Position numbers and translations under genes: made by a program. From Paractinoplanes brasiliensis (GTDB lineage: Bacteria; Actinomycetota; Actinomycetes; Mycobacteriales; Micromonosporaceae), in contig NZ_SNWR01000001.1 of assembly GCF_004362215.1 (NCBI RefSeq), forward strand, positions 3,102,001-3,166,000: 64,000 bases of DNA, in the 5' to 3' direction. Positions 41,892-49,621 of this stretch are shown one piece after another (position 1 is the first letter of the stretch; each line of letters opens with the position of its first letter). The notes under the pieces were generated by a model, which was given only the letters and a program-made list of their open reading frames with translations, ran no database searches and was not told where the DNA came from.

Positions 41892-41897
41892 TATCCT
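41892..41897 (+). promoter_or_regulatory. -10 hexamer TATCCT of leaderless DUF2530 gene
   Basis: TATCCT six bases before GTG 41904. Confidence 0.5.
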
Positions 41898-41903
41898 GTC
41901 CGT

Positions 41904-42158
41904 GTGACCACACCGAAGCCCCGAGTCGAGCCGCTGGACCCACCCATGGTCCCGTTCGCCGTCGGCGGTTTGGCCGCATTCGCCGTCGCCGCCCTGATCG
42001 TGTGGCTGGCGAATGGCCCCGATCGATGGCTGCAGATCTGTGTCGCCGGTTTCCTCTGCGGGATCCCCGGCCTGATCACGATGATCGTGCACGACCGGCA
42101 CCGCCGACGCCGGCGCGCCCTCACCCACGCCGAGTTCAAGGTCACGTCACAGGCTTAG
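41904..42158 (+). CDS. DUF2530 small membrane protein
   Basis: 84 residues with two membrane helices: PFAVGGLAAFAVAALIVWL and WLQICVAGFLCGIPGLITMIV, then a basic HDRHRRRRRALTHAEF tail. This matches the actinobacterial DUF2530 family, function unknown. GTG start, leaderless. Its stop overlaps that of the DUF3027 gene by three bases; relatives of the two are neighbours in many actinobacteria. Confidence 0.85.
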   Translation: MTTPKPRVEPLDPPMVPFAVGGLAAFAVAALIVWLANGPDRWLQICVAGFLCGIPGLITMIVHDRHRRRRRALTHAEFKVTSQA

Positions 42159-42982
42159 CTGTGGCCGTAGTCCTCGGCCGGCTCGCTCTCCTCGACCGAG
42201 CCGTGACCGCGGCTGACCGCCACCGACTCGACCTCGCTGTCGTCGTAGACCGTGGGCAGCTCGTCGACCGGCGGCTGCTGCTCGGGCGCGCCGAGCAGAG
42301 CCTCGGAGTGGGCGCCGCAGCCGTGGTCGGCGCTCACCGCACGGCCGTCGTCGGGCGCGTAGAGGTTGCCGCAGACCCCGAACATCGTGCGCAGGGAGCC
42401 GGCCAGCGGCAGGTAGAACCCACAGGTGCCGCAGCGGGCGTTACGCGGCGCGGCGACCGAGATCGGCGCCTCGGGACCGGCCTCGCCGTCGTACCACCGC
42501 TGGGCGGCGTCGATGCGGCCCTCGCGCGACATGACCCGTGAGCGGCCGAGGCCCAGCTCCCAGCTGACCTCCTCGACGGCGGGGTCGTCGCTGAGCACGT
42601 AACCCTGGGCGAGACGGTCGTCGTCGGGCGCGGTCGGCATGAGATCGCCCACGCCGAGGTCGCCGGGCTGCAGCCGCTCGTTCCACGGCACCCAGCCCGG
42701 GGCGAGCAGCGCGTCGGGCCCCGGCAGCAGCACGGTCTCGCAGATGGTGACGTGGCGGCTGCGTGGCACCCGGGTCACGGTGACGGCCCACCGCCAGCCG
42801 CGATAGCCCGCGAGGTGGCTCTCGAAGAGGTGGGTCACCACCCGGTCGCCCTCGGCGATGGCCTCGAGATGATCACCGACGTCGGCCGGGTCCACATCGG
42901 TGATCGCGCCGCGGGCGACGCCGACCGCATCGGCACAGACCTGGTCGAGGCGGGCAGCGCGGGTGGTGGTCCGAGTCGTCAC
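42155..42982 (-). CDS. DUF3027 protein
   Basis: 275 residues. Conserved features are LDQVCADAVGVARGAITDVDPADVGDHL, WRWAVTVTRVPRSRHVTI, LLPGPDALLAPGWVPWNERL and a late Cys set CGTCGFYLPLAGSL-CGNLYAPDDGR-HGCGAHSE that could hold a metal. Soluble, function unknown, widespread in actinobacteria. GTG 42982 is used; GACAAT six bases before it resembles a leaderless -10. It is convergent with DUF2530. Confidence 0.85.
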   Translation of the reverse strand: MTTRTTTRAARLDQVCADAVGVARGAITDVDPADVGDHLEAIAEGDRVVTHLFESHLAGYRGWRWAVTVTRVPRSRHVTICETVLLPGPDALLAPGWVPWNERLQPGDLGVGDLMPTAPDDDRLAQGYVLSDDPAVEEVSWELGLGRSRVMSREGRIDAAQRWYDGEAGPEAPISVAAPRNARCGTCGFYLPLAGSLRTMFGVCGNLYAPDDGRAVSADHGCGAHSEALLGAPEQQPPVDELPTVYDDSEVESVAVSRGHGSVEESEPAEDYGHS

Positions 42983-43078
42983 GTATCCATTGTCCCCCAC
43001 GCGTACGCGGGTCCCGCACCGACTCCCCGGGATTCCGACGGTCACGGAACGGGACATCGCTGGCCCGGATCAGTCAGG

Positions 43079-45034
43079 ATGGGTGCCATGCCGCTGCTTC
43101 CCACTCTCGGACGCACAGTCGGCACCGGCGTCAAGGCGGCCCGCCTGCTGGTGCGGGGTTCCGTGCGCGGTGGGGCCTGGGCGACCCGCCGGGTCGGCAC
43201 GGCACGGGCCCGCGGCGCCGCCGGCGAGACCGGCATGATCCGGCTGTTCGACCTGCACGCGCTCTCCTGCGCCGGCGACACGCTGATCGCGATCGGGCTG
43301 GCCGGCACGATCTTCTTCAACGTCCCGCTGGGTGAGGCGCGCAGCAAGGTCGCGCTCTACCTGCTCATCACGATGGTGCCGTTCGCGCTGCTGGCGCCGG
43401 TGGTCGGCCCGCTGCTCGACCATTTCCGGCACGGCCGCCGCTATGCGCTGGCGGTCACCATGCTCGGCCGGGCGTTCCTGGCCTACGTGATCTCCGATCA
43501 CCTGTTCGGCTGGGGCCTCTATCCGGCGGCTTTCGGGGTGCTTGCGCTTTCCCGGGCGTACGGGGTGGCCCGCTCGGCCGCCGTGCCCCGGCTGCTGCCC
43601 GAGGGGGTCGGCCTGTCCCAGGTCGGCGCGCGGGCCAGCGTCTACGGCACCTTCGCCGGGGCCGTGGTCGCTCCGGTGGGCCTGCTCGCGTTCAAGTTCG
43701 GCCCGCAGTGGCCGCTGCGCGTGGCGATGATCATCTTCATCGTCGGCATGGTGGTGTCGCTGCGCCTGCCCCCACGTGCCGACTCCGAGCCGCCCGAGGC
43801 CGTGCCGCGTCCGTGGCGCGCGATGCTGCGTCTGGGACGGGGTGAGGACAGGCCGCTCTCCGGCTCGCTGGTGATCTCCGCGCTGATCGGCAGCGCCAGC
43901 CTGCGTCTGCTGTACGGCTTCATGCTGCTCTTCCTGGCCTTCGTGATCATGGCCGACCAGCTCGACACCACCGTGCTGGGCACCGACATCGGCCGCAAGG
44001 GCGCCGTCGGCCTGATCGGGGGCGCGCTGGCCGTGGGCACCTTCCTGTCCACCGCCGTGGGCACCCGTCTGCACATCCGCCGCCCGCTCGCGCTGCAGTC
44101 GGCCGGCCTTGCGGTCGTGGCGCTCGTGGGCGTCCTGGCCACGGCGTTCTACAGCCTGGCCACGGTGACCCTGCTGGCGCTGCTGGTCGCGATCTTCAGC
44201 GGCATCGCCAAGCTGGCCGTCGACGCCACCATCCAGGAACGCGTCCCCGAACGCCTGCGCGCCAGCGCCTTCTCCCACTCCGAAACGGTCCTGATGATCG
44301 CCTGGGTGCTGGGCGGCGGCATCGGCATCATCCCGCTGCCCGGCCGCCTGGGCGTCGCGCTGGTCGCCCTGCTGGCCGTGATCGCCGCGGCCCGAGCGGG
44401 TTACGTCGCGACCCGCCTTCACAACGAACGCCTGAGCGGGCGTGCCGAAGAGCCCTCCGCGGAAGCCGATCCCAGTCCCGCCCACGCCACCGTCGGTTCA
44501 CCGCGTCCCTCCGAGGCCACGTCCCGCCCTGGCGACCCGTCCGCGCCCGGCGGATCGTCACGTCCCAGCGACCCGTCCGCATCCGGCGGACCGTCACGCC
44601 GCGGCGGCTCGTCGCCCGACCCCGACGCGCGGTGGAGCGCCCGGTCAGCCGAGCCCACCGATCCGTGGCCCGAGGCCCCGACCGTGCCCGCCCGTACGCG
44701 CTCCAACAGCGCACCCCCGAACCGCCCCGCCTCTCCCCCGACGCGGGCCGACCCGCCCACACGCGTCGACCGCCGCCGCACCGAGCCGCCGTCCAAGGTT
44801 GATCTCGGCGAGACGAAGCGAAGCTGGTTCGGCCGCCGCAAGGACAAGAAGCCCTCCTCCGAGGCGGCTCCCCGCGGCTCTGAGCCCGCGGCGGCGTTCC
44901 CGGGCGGCTCCGGCCCTCAGGAAGCCCCGGAGCCCGACGCCACGCCCGCTCCCCCCGGCTTCCACGTCTACCGTCCGTCGTCGGCCGAGCACCCCACCAG
45001 CGGCGGCTCGACCACCGACGATTCCGCTCGCTGA
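43079..45034 (+). CDS. MFS-like transporter with long disordered tail
   Basis: 651 residues. The first 450 form an MFS-type bundle (LHALSCAGDTLIAIGLAGTI; LLDHFRHGRRYALAVTMLGR; WVLGGGIGIIPLPGRLGVAL). The last 200 are Pro/Ser/Arg-rich and surely disordered, ending GFHVYRPSSAE. Such tailed MFS proteins recur in actinobacteria without a known substrate. ATG 43079 or 43088 may be the start; neither has a strong ribosome site. The C-terminus may bind partners at the membrane. Confidence 0.78.
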   Translation: MGAMPLLPTLGRTVGTGVKAARLLVRGSVRGGAWATRRVGTARARGAAGETGMIRLFDLHALSCAGDTLIAIGLAGTIFFNVPLGEARSKVALYLLITMVPFALLAPVVGPLLDHFRHGRRYALAVTMLGRAFLAYVISDHLFGWGLYPAAFGVLALSRAYGVARSAAVPRLLPEGVGLSQVGARASVYGTFAGAVVAPVGLLAFKFGPQWPLRVAMIIFIVGMVVSLRLPPRADSEPPEAVPRPWRAMLRLGRGEDRPLSGSLVISALIGSASLRLLYGFMLLFLAFVIMADQLDTTVLGTDIGRKGAVGLIGGALAVGTFLSTAVGTRLHIRRPLALQSAGLAVVALVGVLATAFYSLATVTLLALLVAIFSGIAKLAVDATIQERVPERLRASAFSHSETVLMIAWVLGGGIGIIPLPGRLGVALVALLAVIAAARAGYVATRLHNERLSGRAEEPSAEADPSPAHATVGSPRPSEATSRPGDPSAPGGSSRPSDPSASGGPSRRGGSSPDPDARWSARSAEPTDPWPEAPTVPARTRSNSAPPNRPASPPTRADPPTRVDRRRTEPPSKVDLGETKRSWFGRRKDKKPSSEAAPRGSEPAAAFPGGSGPQEAPEPDATPAPPGFHVYRPSSAEHPTSGGSTTDDSAR

Positions 45035-45213
45035 GCCCGGATTCGAGCCGGCCCGGCCGCTGAGTTCCCGTCCATACCATTTGACCGCGCCGTCCGACGG
45101 TCGTCCACAGCTCCGCGGTTATCCACAACGGCGCCGCCAAGATCAGCCAATTCGGTCACAATGTCGGACGTCGGGCCCCGTGAGGGGCAGGCTTCTGTGG
45201 AAAAGGGGGCTTC

Positions 45214-45480
45214 GTGGTCAGGCCTCAGATGAGCGCGGGGACAAGTGGGGCGGACAGCGGGCCGGTCGAGGAGCGTGGCGGGTCCATGCCGGCCCACGAG
45301 TTCGGCGTGGTGACCACGGGCGGGCGCTGTCCCACCTGCGGCAAGGTCGTCACCGATGTCAATGCGGAACCGCTCGACTACGAGGAACACGAGGACGGCA
45401 CCGTGACCGTCCTGTCGGTGGTCTTCGTGGTGCTCCCGTGCGGGCATGACTTTCGCCGCGAGGTGCGTCACGCCGAGTGA
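45214..45480 (+). CDS. Small protein with zinc-ribbon-like cysteines
   Basis: 88 residues. After a flexible start, RCPTCGKVVTDVN and later LPCGHDFRRE give three Cys and a His in a zinc-ribbon-like arrangement around a beta hairpin (TVTVLSVVFVV). Function unknown. GTG 45214 or ATG 45286 could be the start; the first 24 residues are low-complexity. A DnaA-box-like TTATCCACA lies at 45119 in the gap before it. Confidence 0.65.
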   Translation: MVRPQMSAGTSGADSGPVEERGGSMPAHEFGVVTTGGRCPTCGKVVTDVNAEPLDYEEHEDGTVTVLSVVFVVLPCGHDFRREVRHAE

Positions 45481-45494
45481 GCAGGGGCGGGGGC

Positions 45495-45983
45495 CTACTT
45501 CACGACGAGGCGTCCGGTGGACTCGAACTGGGCCAGGTCGGCCAGGGTCTCGTCGATGACGAAGGACTTCGGGCCGGGCAGGGCGTCGAGCGGGAAGAAG
45601 CCGGCGTCCACGGATTCCTCGGTCTGGCGGAGCAGTTCGCCCTCCCAGGTGTGGATCCGGAAAGACATCAGGATCTGCTGGTAGGTGTGGCCGTAGTCGT
45701 TGGTGTAGGTGTACGCCGAATAGAAGGCGAACGGCGTGAGCGAGGTGGCCTTGAGGCCCGTTTCCTCCCACACCTCGCGAACGGCGCATTCCTCCATGCT
45801 CTCGCCGAGCTCCATGGCCCCGGCCGGGATGGCCCAGCGGTGGTTGTCGGAGCGCTGGATCAGCAGCAACCGGTTCTGCTCGTCGATGATCACGCCGCGC
45901 GCCCCGACGAACAGGATCGTGTCGGTGTCGCCGATGCTCGCTCGTACCTTGCCCAGATAAGACTCAGCCCACGTCAATCCCAC
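45495..45983 (-). CDS. NUDIX hydrolase
   Basis: 162 residues. The Nudix box is complete: GAMELGESMEECAVREVWEE followed by TGL. RLLLIQRSDNHRWAIPAG precedes it. It hydrolyses a nucleoside diphosphate linked to another group; substrate not predictable. GTG 45983 is chosen because TACAGT lies six bases before it (leaderless), rather than the longer frame to 46082, which runs into the Ku gene. Confidence 0.88.
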   Translation of the reverse strand: MGLTWAESYLGKVRASIGDTDTILFVGARGVIIDEQNRLLLIQRSDNHRWAIPAGAMELGESMEECAVREVWEETGLKATSLTPFAFYSAYTYTNDYGHTYQQILMSFRIHTWEGELLRQTEESVDAGFFPLDALPGPKSFVIDETLADLAQFESTGRLVVK

Positions 45984-45989
45984 GGGCCA

Positions 45990-45995
45990 ACTGTA
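45990..45995 (-). promoter_or_regulatory. -10 hexamer TACAGT of leaderless NUDIX gene
   Basis: TACAGT, minus strand, six bases before GTG 45983, overlapping the gap after the Ku gene. Confidence 0.5.
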
Positions 45996-45996
45996 G

Positions 45997-46860
45997 TCAT
46001 GCCGACTTGCGGGCCGCCTTCTTTGCCGGGGCGGCTTTCTTCCGTGCCGCGGTGGTCTTCTTTGCCGGAGCCGCGTCCTCACCTCGCGCTTTCTTGGCCC
46101 GCTCGACGGACGCCTTCAACGCCGCCATCAGGTCGACCGCGGCGGCCGGCGCCTCCTCGGCCTCCTCCGGCTGCACGATCTCGCGGCCCTCGACCTTGGC
46201 GTCGATGACCTCCTGCAGCGCGGCCCGGTAGTTGTCGGTGAACTCGTCGGGCTTGAAGCTGCCGGCCATCGAGTCGATCAGCGAGCTGGCCATCGCGAGT
46301 TCGGCCGGGCGGGTCTCGATGTCCTCGTCGAGGAACCCGAATTCGGGGGTGCGCACCTCGTCGGGCCAGAGCATCGTGTTCAGCACGAGCACGTCGTCGT
46401 GGACACGGAGGGTGGCGAGCTGTTCGCGCTGACGGATCGCGATCTTGACGATGGCGACCCGGTCAGCGTCCTGCAGCGCGTCGCGGAGCAGCACGTACGG
46501 CTTGGCCGCCTGCCCCTCGGGCTCGAGGTAGTACGACTTCGCGAACAGGATCGGGTCGATGTCGTCGGCCGGCACGAACTCCAGCACGTCGATCGCGCGG
46601 GACGTGGTGAGCGGCAGGTCGGCGAAGTCCTCGTCGGTGAGGATCACCATCTCGCCGCCGCCGATGTCGTAGCCCTTGGCGATGTCGTCGTAGCTGACCA
46701 CCTCGCCGTCGATCGAGCACGTGCGCTGGTATTTGATCCGGCCGCCGTCGGTGCGGTGCACCTGGTGGAACCGGATGTCCTTCTCCTCGGTGGCCGAGTA
46801 CAGCTTCACCGCGATGGACACCAGCCCGAAAGAGACCGCGCCCTTCCAGATCGCCCGCAT
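45997..46860 (-). CDS. ku: Non-homologous end-joining protein Ku
   Basis: 287 residues. Core: RAIWKGAVSFGLVSIAVKLYSA, then FHQVHRTDGGRIKYQRTC and the bridge region AKSYYLEPEGQAAKPYVLLRDAL. The C-terminus is a Lys/Ala tail (AAPAKKTTAARKKAAPAKKA) that helps bind DNA in bacterial Ku. As a homodimeric ring it binds double-strand ends and recruits LigD. The ligase gene is divergent, 98 bases away. ATG preceded by GGAGGGG. Confidence 0.95.
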   Translation of the reverse strand: MRAIWKGAVSFGLVSIAVKLYSATEEKDIRFHQVHRTDGGRIKYQRTCSIDGEVVSYDDIAKGYDIGGGEMVILTDEDFADLPLTTSRAIDVLEFVPADDIDPILFAKSYYLEPEGQAAKPYVLLRDALQDADRVAIVKIAIRQREQLATLRVHDDVLVLNTMLWPDEVRTPEFGFLDEDIETRPAELAMASSLIDSMAGSFKPDEFTDNYRAALQEVIDAKVEGREIVQPEEAEEAPAAAVDLMAALKASVERAKKARGEDAAPAKKTTAARKKAAPAKKAARKSA

Positions 46861-46946
46861 GTCCCCTCCAGTACCCCGTCCGGCAAAGAAAAGCCCTGAT
46901 CAGAATCGCATCACTGAGACTCCTGCGTAAGGTGTTCGTCACTGCC

Positions 46947-46952
46947 TATGGT
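46947..46952 (+). promoter_or_regulatory. -10 hexamer TATGGT of leaderless ligD-ligase gene
   Basis: TATGGT six bases before GTG 46959. This decides the start of the ligase gene; the longer frame opens at GTG 46932. Confidence 0.5.
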
Positions 46953-46958
46953 GATCGG

Positions 46959-47909
46959 GTGCCCGGTGCGCCGCTGTCTCCCATGCTCGCGACCTCGGGC
47001 GCGCTGCCGGCCGGGCCGGGGTGGAGCTACGAGTTCAAGTGGGACGGCGTACGGGTTCTCGCGCTCTTCACCGGTGGTCCACCCGCCCTGTTCGCGCGCT
47101 CCGGAGCGGTCGTCACCGCGGCGTACCCCGAGATCGCCGAGCTCGATCTGCCCGAGGCCACGCTGCTGGACGGCGAGATGGTGGTGCTCAACGAGGCCGG
47201 GCGGCCGTCGTTCACGGCGCTGGCCGAGCGCATGCATGTCCGCGAGCGGCTGCGGGCGGCCCGCTTGGCGGCGACCCTGCCGGTGACGTACATGATCTTC
47301 GATCTGCTCTTCTACGACGGCGAGGACCTGACCGGCCTGCCCTATCGCGCCCGTCGGGAGCGGCTCGAGGGGCTGGGGCTGATCGGGCCGCGCTGGATGG
47401 TGCCGCCCTCGTTCGGCGACGGCCCGGCCACCGCCGACGCGGCCCGCGAGAACAACCTTGAGGGCGTGGTGGCGAAACGGGACGACTCGGTCTATCTGCC
47501 CGGCCTCCGCTCGCCCGACTGGGTCAAGGTCAAGTTCGACCGTACGGGCGACTACGTGATCGGTGGTTGGCGATCCGGCGTCCGCAGGCTGGGCGGGCTG
47601 CTCGTCGGCGTGCCGGCGCCGGGCGGGCTGGCCTTCCGCGGGCGGGTCGGCGGGGGCATCGGGGCTGCCGCCGAGAAGGAGCTGCTCACGGCCCTCGAGC
47701 CGCTGGCCCAGCGGAACTCGCCGTTCGTTTCCGGCGCGGTGCCGCGGGAGGATTCCAAGGGCGCCCATTGGGTACGACCGGAGCTGGTGGTCGAGGTGCG
47801 GTACGGCAACCGGACCCCGGACGGGCGGTTGCGCTTCCCGCGTTTCCTGCGTCTGCGGTACGACAAGTCACCCCAGGAGTGCGTGGAGGAGGACGAGGAT
47901 GGCCGGTAA
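46959..47909 (+). CDS. LigD-type ATP-dependent DNA ligase, ligase domain only
   Basis: 316 residues. The nucleotidyl-transfer lysine is in motif I YEFKWDGVRV; motif III TYMIFDLLFYDG, motif IV EGVVAKRDD and motif V DWVKVKF follow, then an OB fold. It seals double-strand breaks held by Ku. Here the ligase is a separate polypeptide rather than part of a fused LigD. The polymerase gene begins within its last 11 bases, so the two are coupled. Confidence 0.92.
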   Translation: MPGAPLSPMLATSGALPAGPGWSYEFKWDGVRVLALFTGGPPALFARSGAVVTAAYPEIAELDLPEATLLDGEMVVLNEAGRPSFTALAERMHVRERLRAARLAATLPVTYMIFDLLFYDGEDLTGLPYRARRERLEGLGLIGPRWMVPPSFGDGPATADAARENNLEGVVAKRDDSVYLPGLRSPDWVKVKFDRTGDYVIGGWRSGVRRLGGLLVGVPAPGGLAFRGRVGGGIGAAAEKELLTALEPLAQRNSPFVSGAVPREDSKGAHWVRPELVVEVRYGNRTPDGRLRFPRFLRLRYDKSPQECVEEDEDGR

Positions 47910-48807
47910 CCGGCTGCCGGTCACGATCGACGGGCGCGACCTCGAGCTGTCCAACCTCGACAAGGTGATGTATCCGGCCGCCGGGTTCACCAAGGGCGAG
48001 GTCATCGACTACTACACGCGGATCGCGCCGGTCATGCTCCCGCATTTGGCCGACCGGGCGGTGACCCGCATCCGCTTCCCCAACGGCGTCGACGGGACGC
48101 ACTTCTTCGAGAAGAACAAGCCCGGTGGCACGCCGGACTGGGTGCGACTGGCAACGCTGCCGGTGCCCGGTTCGACCAAGAGCCGCGAGACGATCGACTT
48201 CGTGGTCGTGGACGACCTGCCCACGCTGGTCTGGCTGGCCAACCTGGCCGCGCTCGAACTGCACACCCCGCAGTGGCGGATCGGCGCCGACCCCGACCTG
48301 CTGGTGGTCGACCTGGACCCGGGCGCCCCTGCCGGTCTGCGGGAGTGCAGCGCGGTCGCGATGCTGATGCGCGATCGGCTCGCCGAGGACGGGGTTTCGG
48401 CGTACCCGAAGACCTCGGGCAAAAAGGGCATGCAACTGTGCTGCCCCATCTCGGGCACCCAGAATTCCGAGGTCGTTTCCTCGTACGCGAAAAGGGTCGC
48501 CGAGGAGCTGGCGACAATGGTTCCCGGCTCGATCACCGCCAAGATGGCCAAGGCGATCCGGCCCGGCAAGGTCTTCATCGACTGGAGTCAGAACAACGCC
48601 GCCAAGACCACAGTGACCCCCTATTCCCTGCGCGCCCAAGAGATCCCGACCGCCTCGACGCCGCTGACCTGGGACGAGGTGGAGGCCGTGGCCACCGGGG
48701 CTGAGGAGCCCCGCCACTACCGATCGTCCGAAGTGCTCGACCGCGTCGAAGAACACGGCGACCTCATGAAGCCCCTGCTGGAACCGGGTCCGGCCTTGCC
48801 CGCCTAG
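47899..48807 (+). CDS. LigD-type polymerase/primase domain protein
   Basis: 302 residues. The archaeo-eukaryotic primase-like fold: DKVMYPAAGFTKGEVIDYY, DGTHFFEKNKPGGTPDWV, the metal-binding pair in LLVVDLDPG, YPKTSGKKGMQL and FIDWSQNNAAKTT. It fills gaps with ribonucleotides or deoxynucleotides in end joining. ATG 47899 follows a GAGGAGGACGAGG run inside the ligase gene. No 3'-phosphoesterase domain is encoded nearby. Confidence 0.93.
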   Translation: MAGNRLPVTIDGRDLELSNLDKVMYPAAGFTKGEVIDYYTRIAPVMLPHLADRAVTRIRFPNGVDGTHFFEKNKPGGTPDWVRLATLPVPGSTKSRETIDFVVVDDLPTLVWLANLAALELHTPQWRIGADPDLLVVDLDPGAPAGLRECSAVAMLMRDRLAEDGVSAYPKTSGKKGMQLCCPISGTQNSEVVSSYAKRVAEELATMVPGSITAKMAKAIRPGKVFIDWSQNNAAKTTVTPYSLRAQEIPTASTPLTWDEVEAVATGAEEPRHYRSSEVLDRVEEHGDLMKPLLEPGPALPA

Positions 48808-48810
48808 ACC

Positions 48811-48833
48811 TACCTTGCGCCGCAAGGTACTGT
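48811..48833 (+). promoter_or_regulatory. PadR operator dyad and -10
   Basis: TACCTTGC-GCC-GCAAGGTA (48811-48829), perfect 8-bp arms. It abuts the -10 TACTGT (48828-48833), seven bases before ATG 48841. This fits autorepression by the PadR protein. Confidence 0.75.
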
Positions 48834-48840
48834 GTGGCGC

Positions 48841-49185
48841 ATGGCAGATGTCTCGCAGTTGGCGACGAGTCTGCGCCGCGGCACGCTCGAGTTCTGTGTC
48901 CTGTCCCTGGTCGAGTTCGAGGACAGATACGGCAACGAGATCGTGCGCAGGCTGGGCGAGGAGCCCAACCTGGCCGCCGGCGAGGGCACGATCTATCCGC
49001 TGCTTTCGCGCTTGCGCCGATCGGGCTGGTTGGAGAGCAAATGGGTCGAGTCGCCCAGCGGCCCGCCGCGGCGCTACTACGGACTCACCCCCGGCGGCCG
49101 TTCCGCGCTCGCACACTTCCGCAGCGAGTGGGTGTCGTTCCGGCAGACCGTCGACCGTCTTGTGGGAACCGGGGAGGCAGCATGA
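48841..49185 (+). CDS. PadR-family regulator
   Basis: 114 residues. PadR winged helix: LRRGTLEFCVLSLVEFEDRYGNEIVRRL, EGTIYPLLSRLRRSGWLESKW and the wing PPRRYYGLTPGGRSAL. It overlaps the HAAS membrane-protein gene by four bases (ATGA), the standard PadR-HAAS arrangement. A perfect dyad covers its own promoter. ATG 48841 is likely leaderless; GTG 48832 is a less likely start. Confidence 0.92.
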   Translation: MADVSQLATSLRRGTLEFCVLSLVEFEDRYGNEIVRRLGEEPNLAAGEGTIYPLLSRLRRSGWLESKWVESPSGPPRRYYGLTPGGRSALAHFRSEWVSFRQTVDRLVGTGEAA

Positions 49186-49604
49186 AGACCAGGCCGAACG
49201 ATGTCGTCACCGAATACCTGCACGAGGTCGACCAGCGGCTGGCAGGCCTGCCCGTGCTGCAACGCCGCGAGCTGCTGGCCGACCTCGAGGCGCACATCGC
49301 CGCCGAGCGGGCCGAACGCAACCTGACCAGCGAGGGCGAGCTGATCGAGGTGCTCGAGCGGCTCGGCAGCCCGGAAACGGTGGCCGCGGCCGCCCACGAA
49401 GAGGCAGGCACCCGCCCGAAGCCGCCGGCCCCGCCGCGCCGGTTTCTGTGGCCGTGGCTCGCGGCGGGCGCCGGGGTGCTGCTCGTGTTGCTCGTCTGTC
49501 TCGGCGTGGCTGTCTTTGCTCAGAGCAGCACCTCCGAGCCGGCGTTCCCGTCGACCGAGGTCCCGGCGTCGCCAGCCGTTGAGCCGACCGCCACGCCGAC
49601 CTAG
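49182..49604 (+). CDS. HAAS-domain (DUF1700-like) membrane protein
   Basis: 140 residues. The N-terminal HAAS motif VVTEYLHEVDQRLAGLPVLQRRELLADLEAHI is followed by SEGELIEVLERLGSPETVAA. A Pro linker, one membrane helix (WPWLAAGAGVLLVLLVCLGVAV) and a short Ser/Thr/Pro outer tail come next. HAAS proteins are thought to sense a signal and act with PadR or a sigma factor; details are unknown. It is coupled to padR by ATGA. Confidence 0.87.
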   Translation: MKTRPNDVVTEYLHEVDQRLAGLPVLQRRELLADLEAHIAAERAERNLTSEGELIEVLERLGSPETVAAAAHEEAGTRPKPPAPPRRFLWPWLAAGAGVLLVLLVCLGVAVFAQSSTSEPAFPSTEVPASPAVEPTATPT

Positions 49605-49621
49605 AGGCCGCCGCGAAAGGT

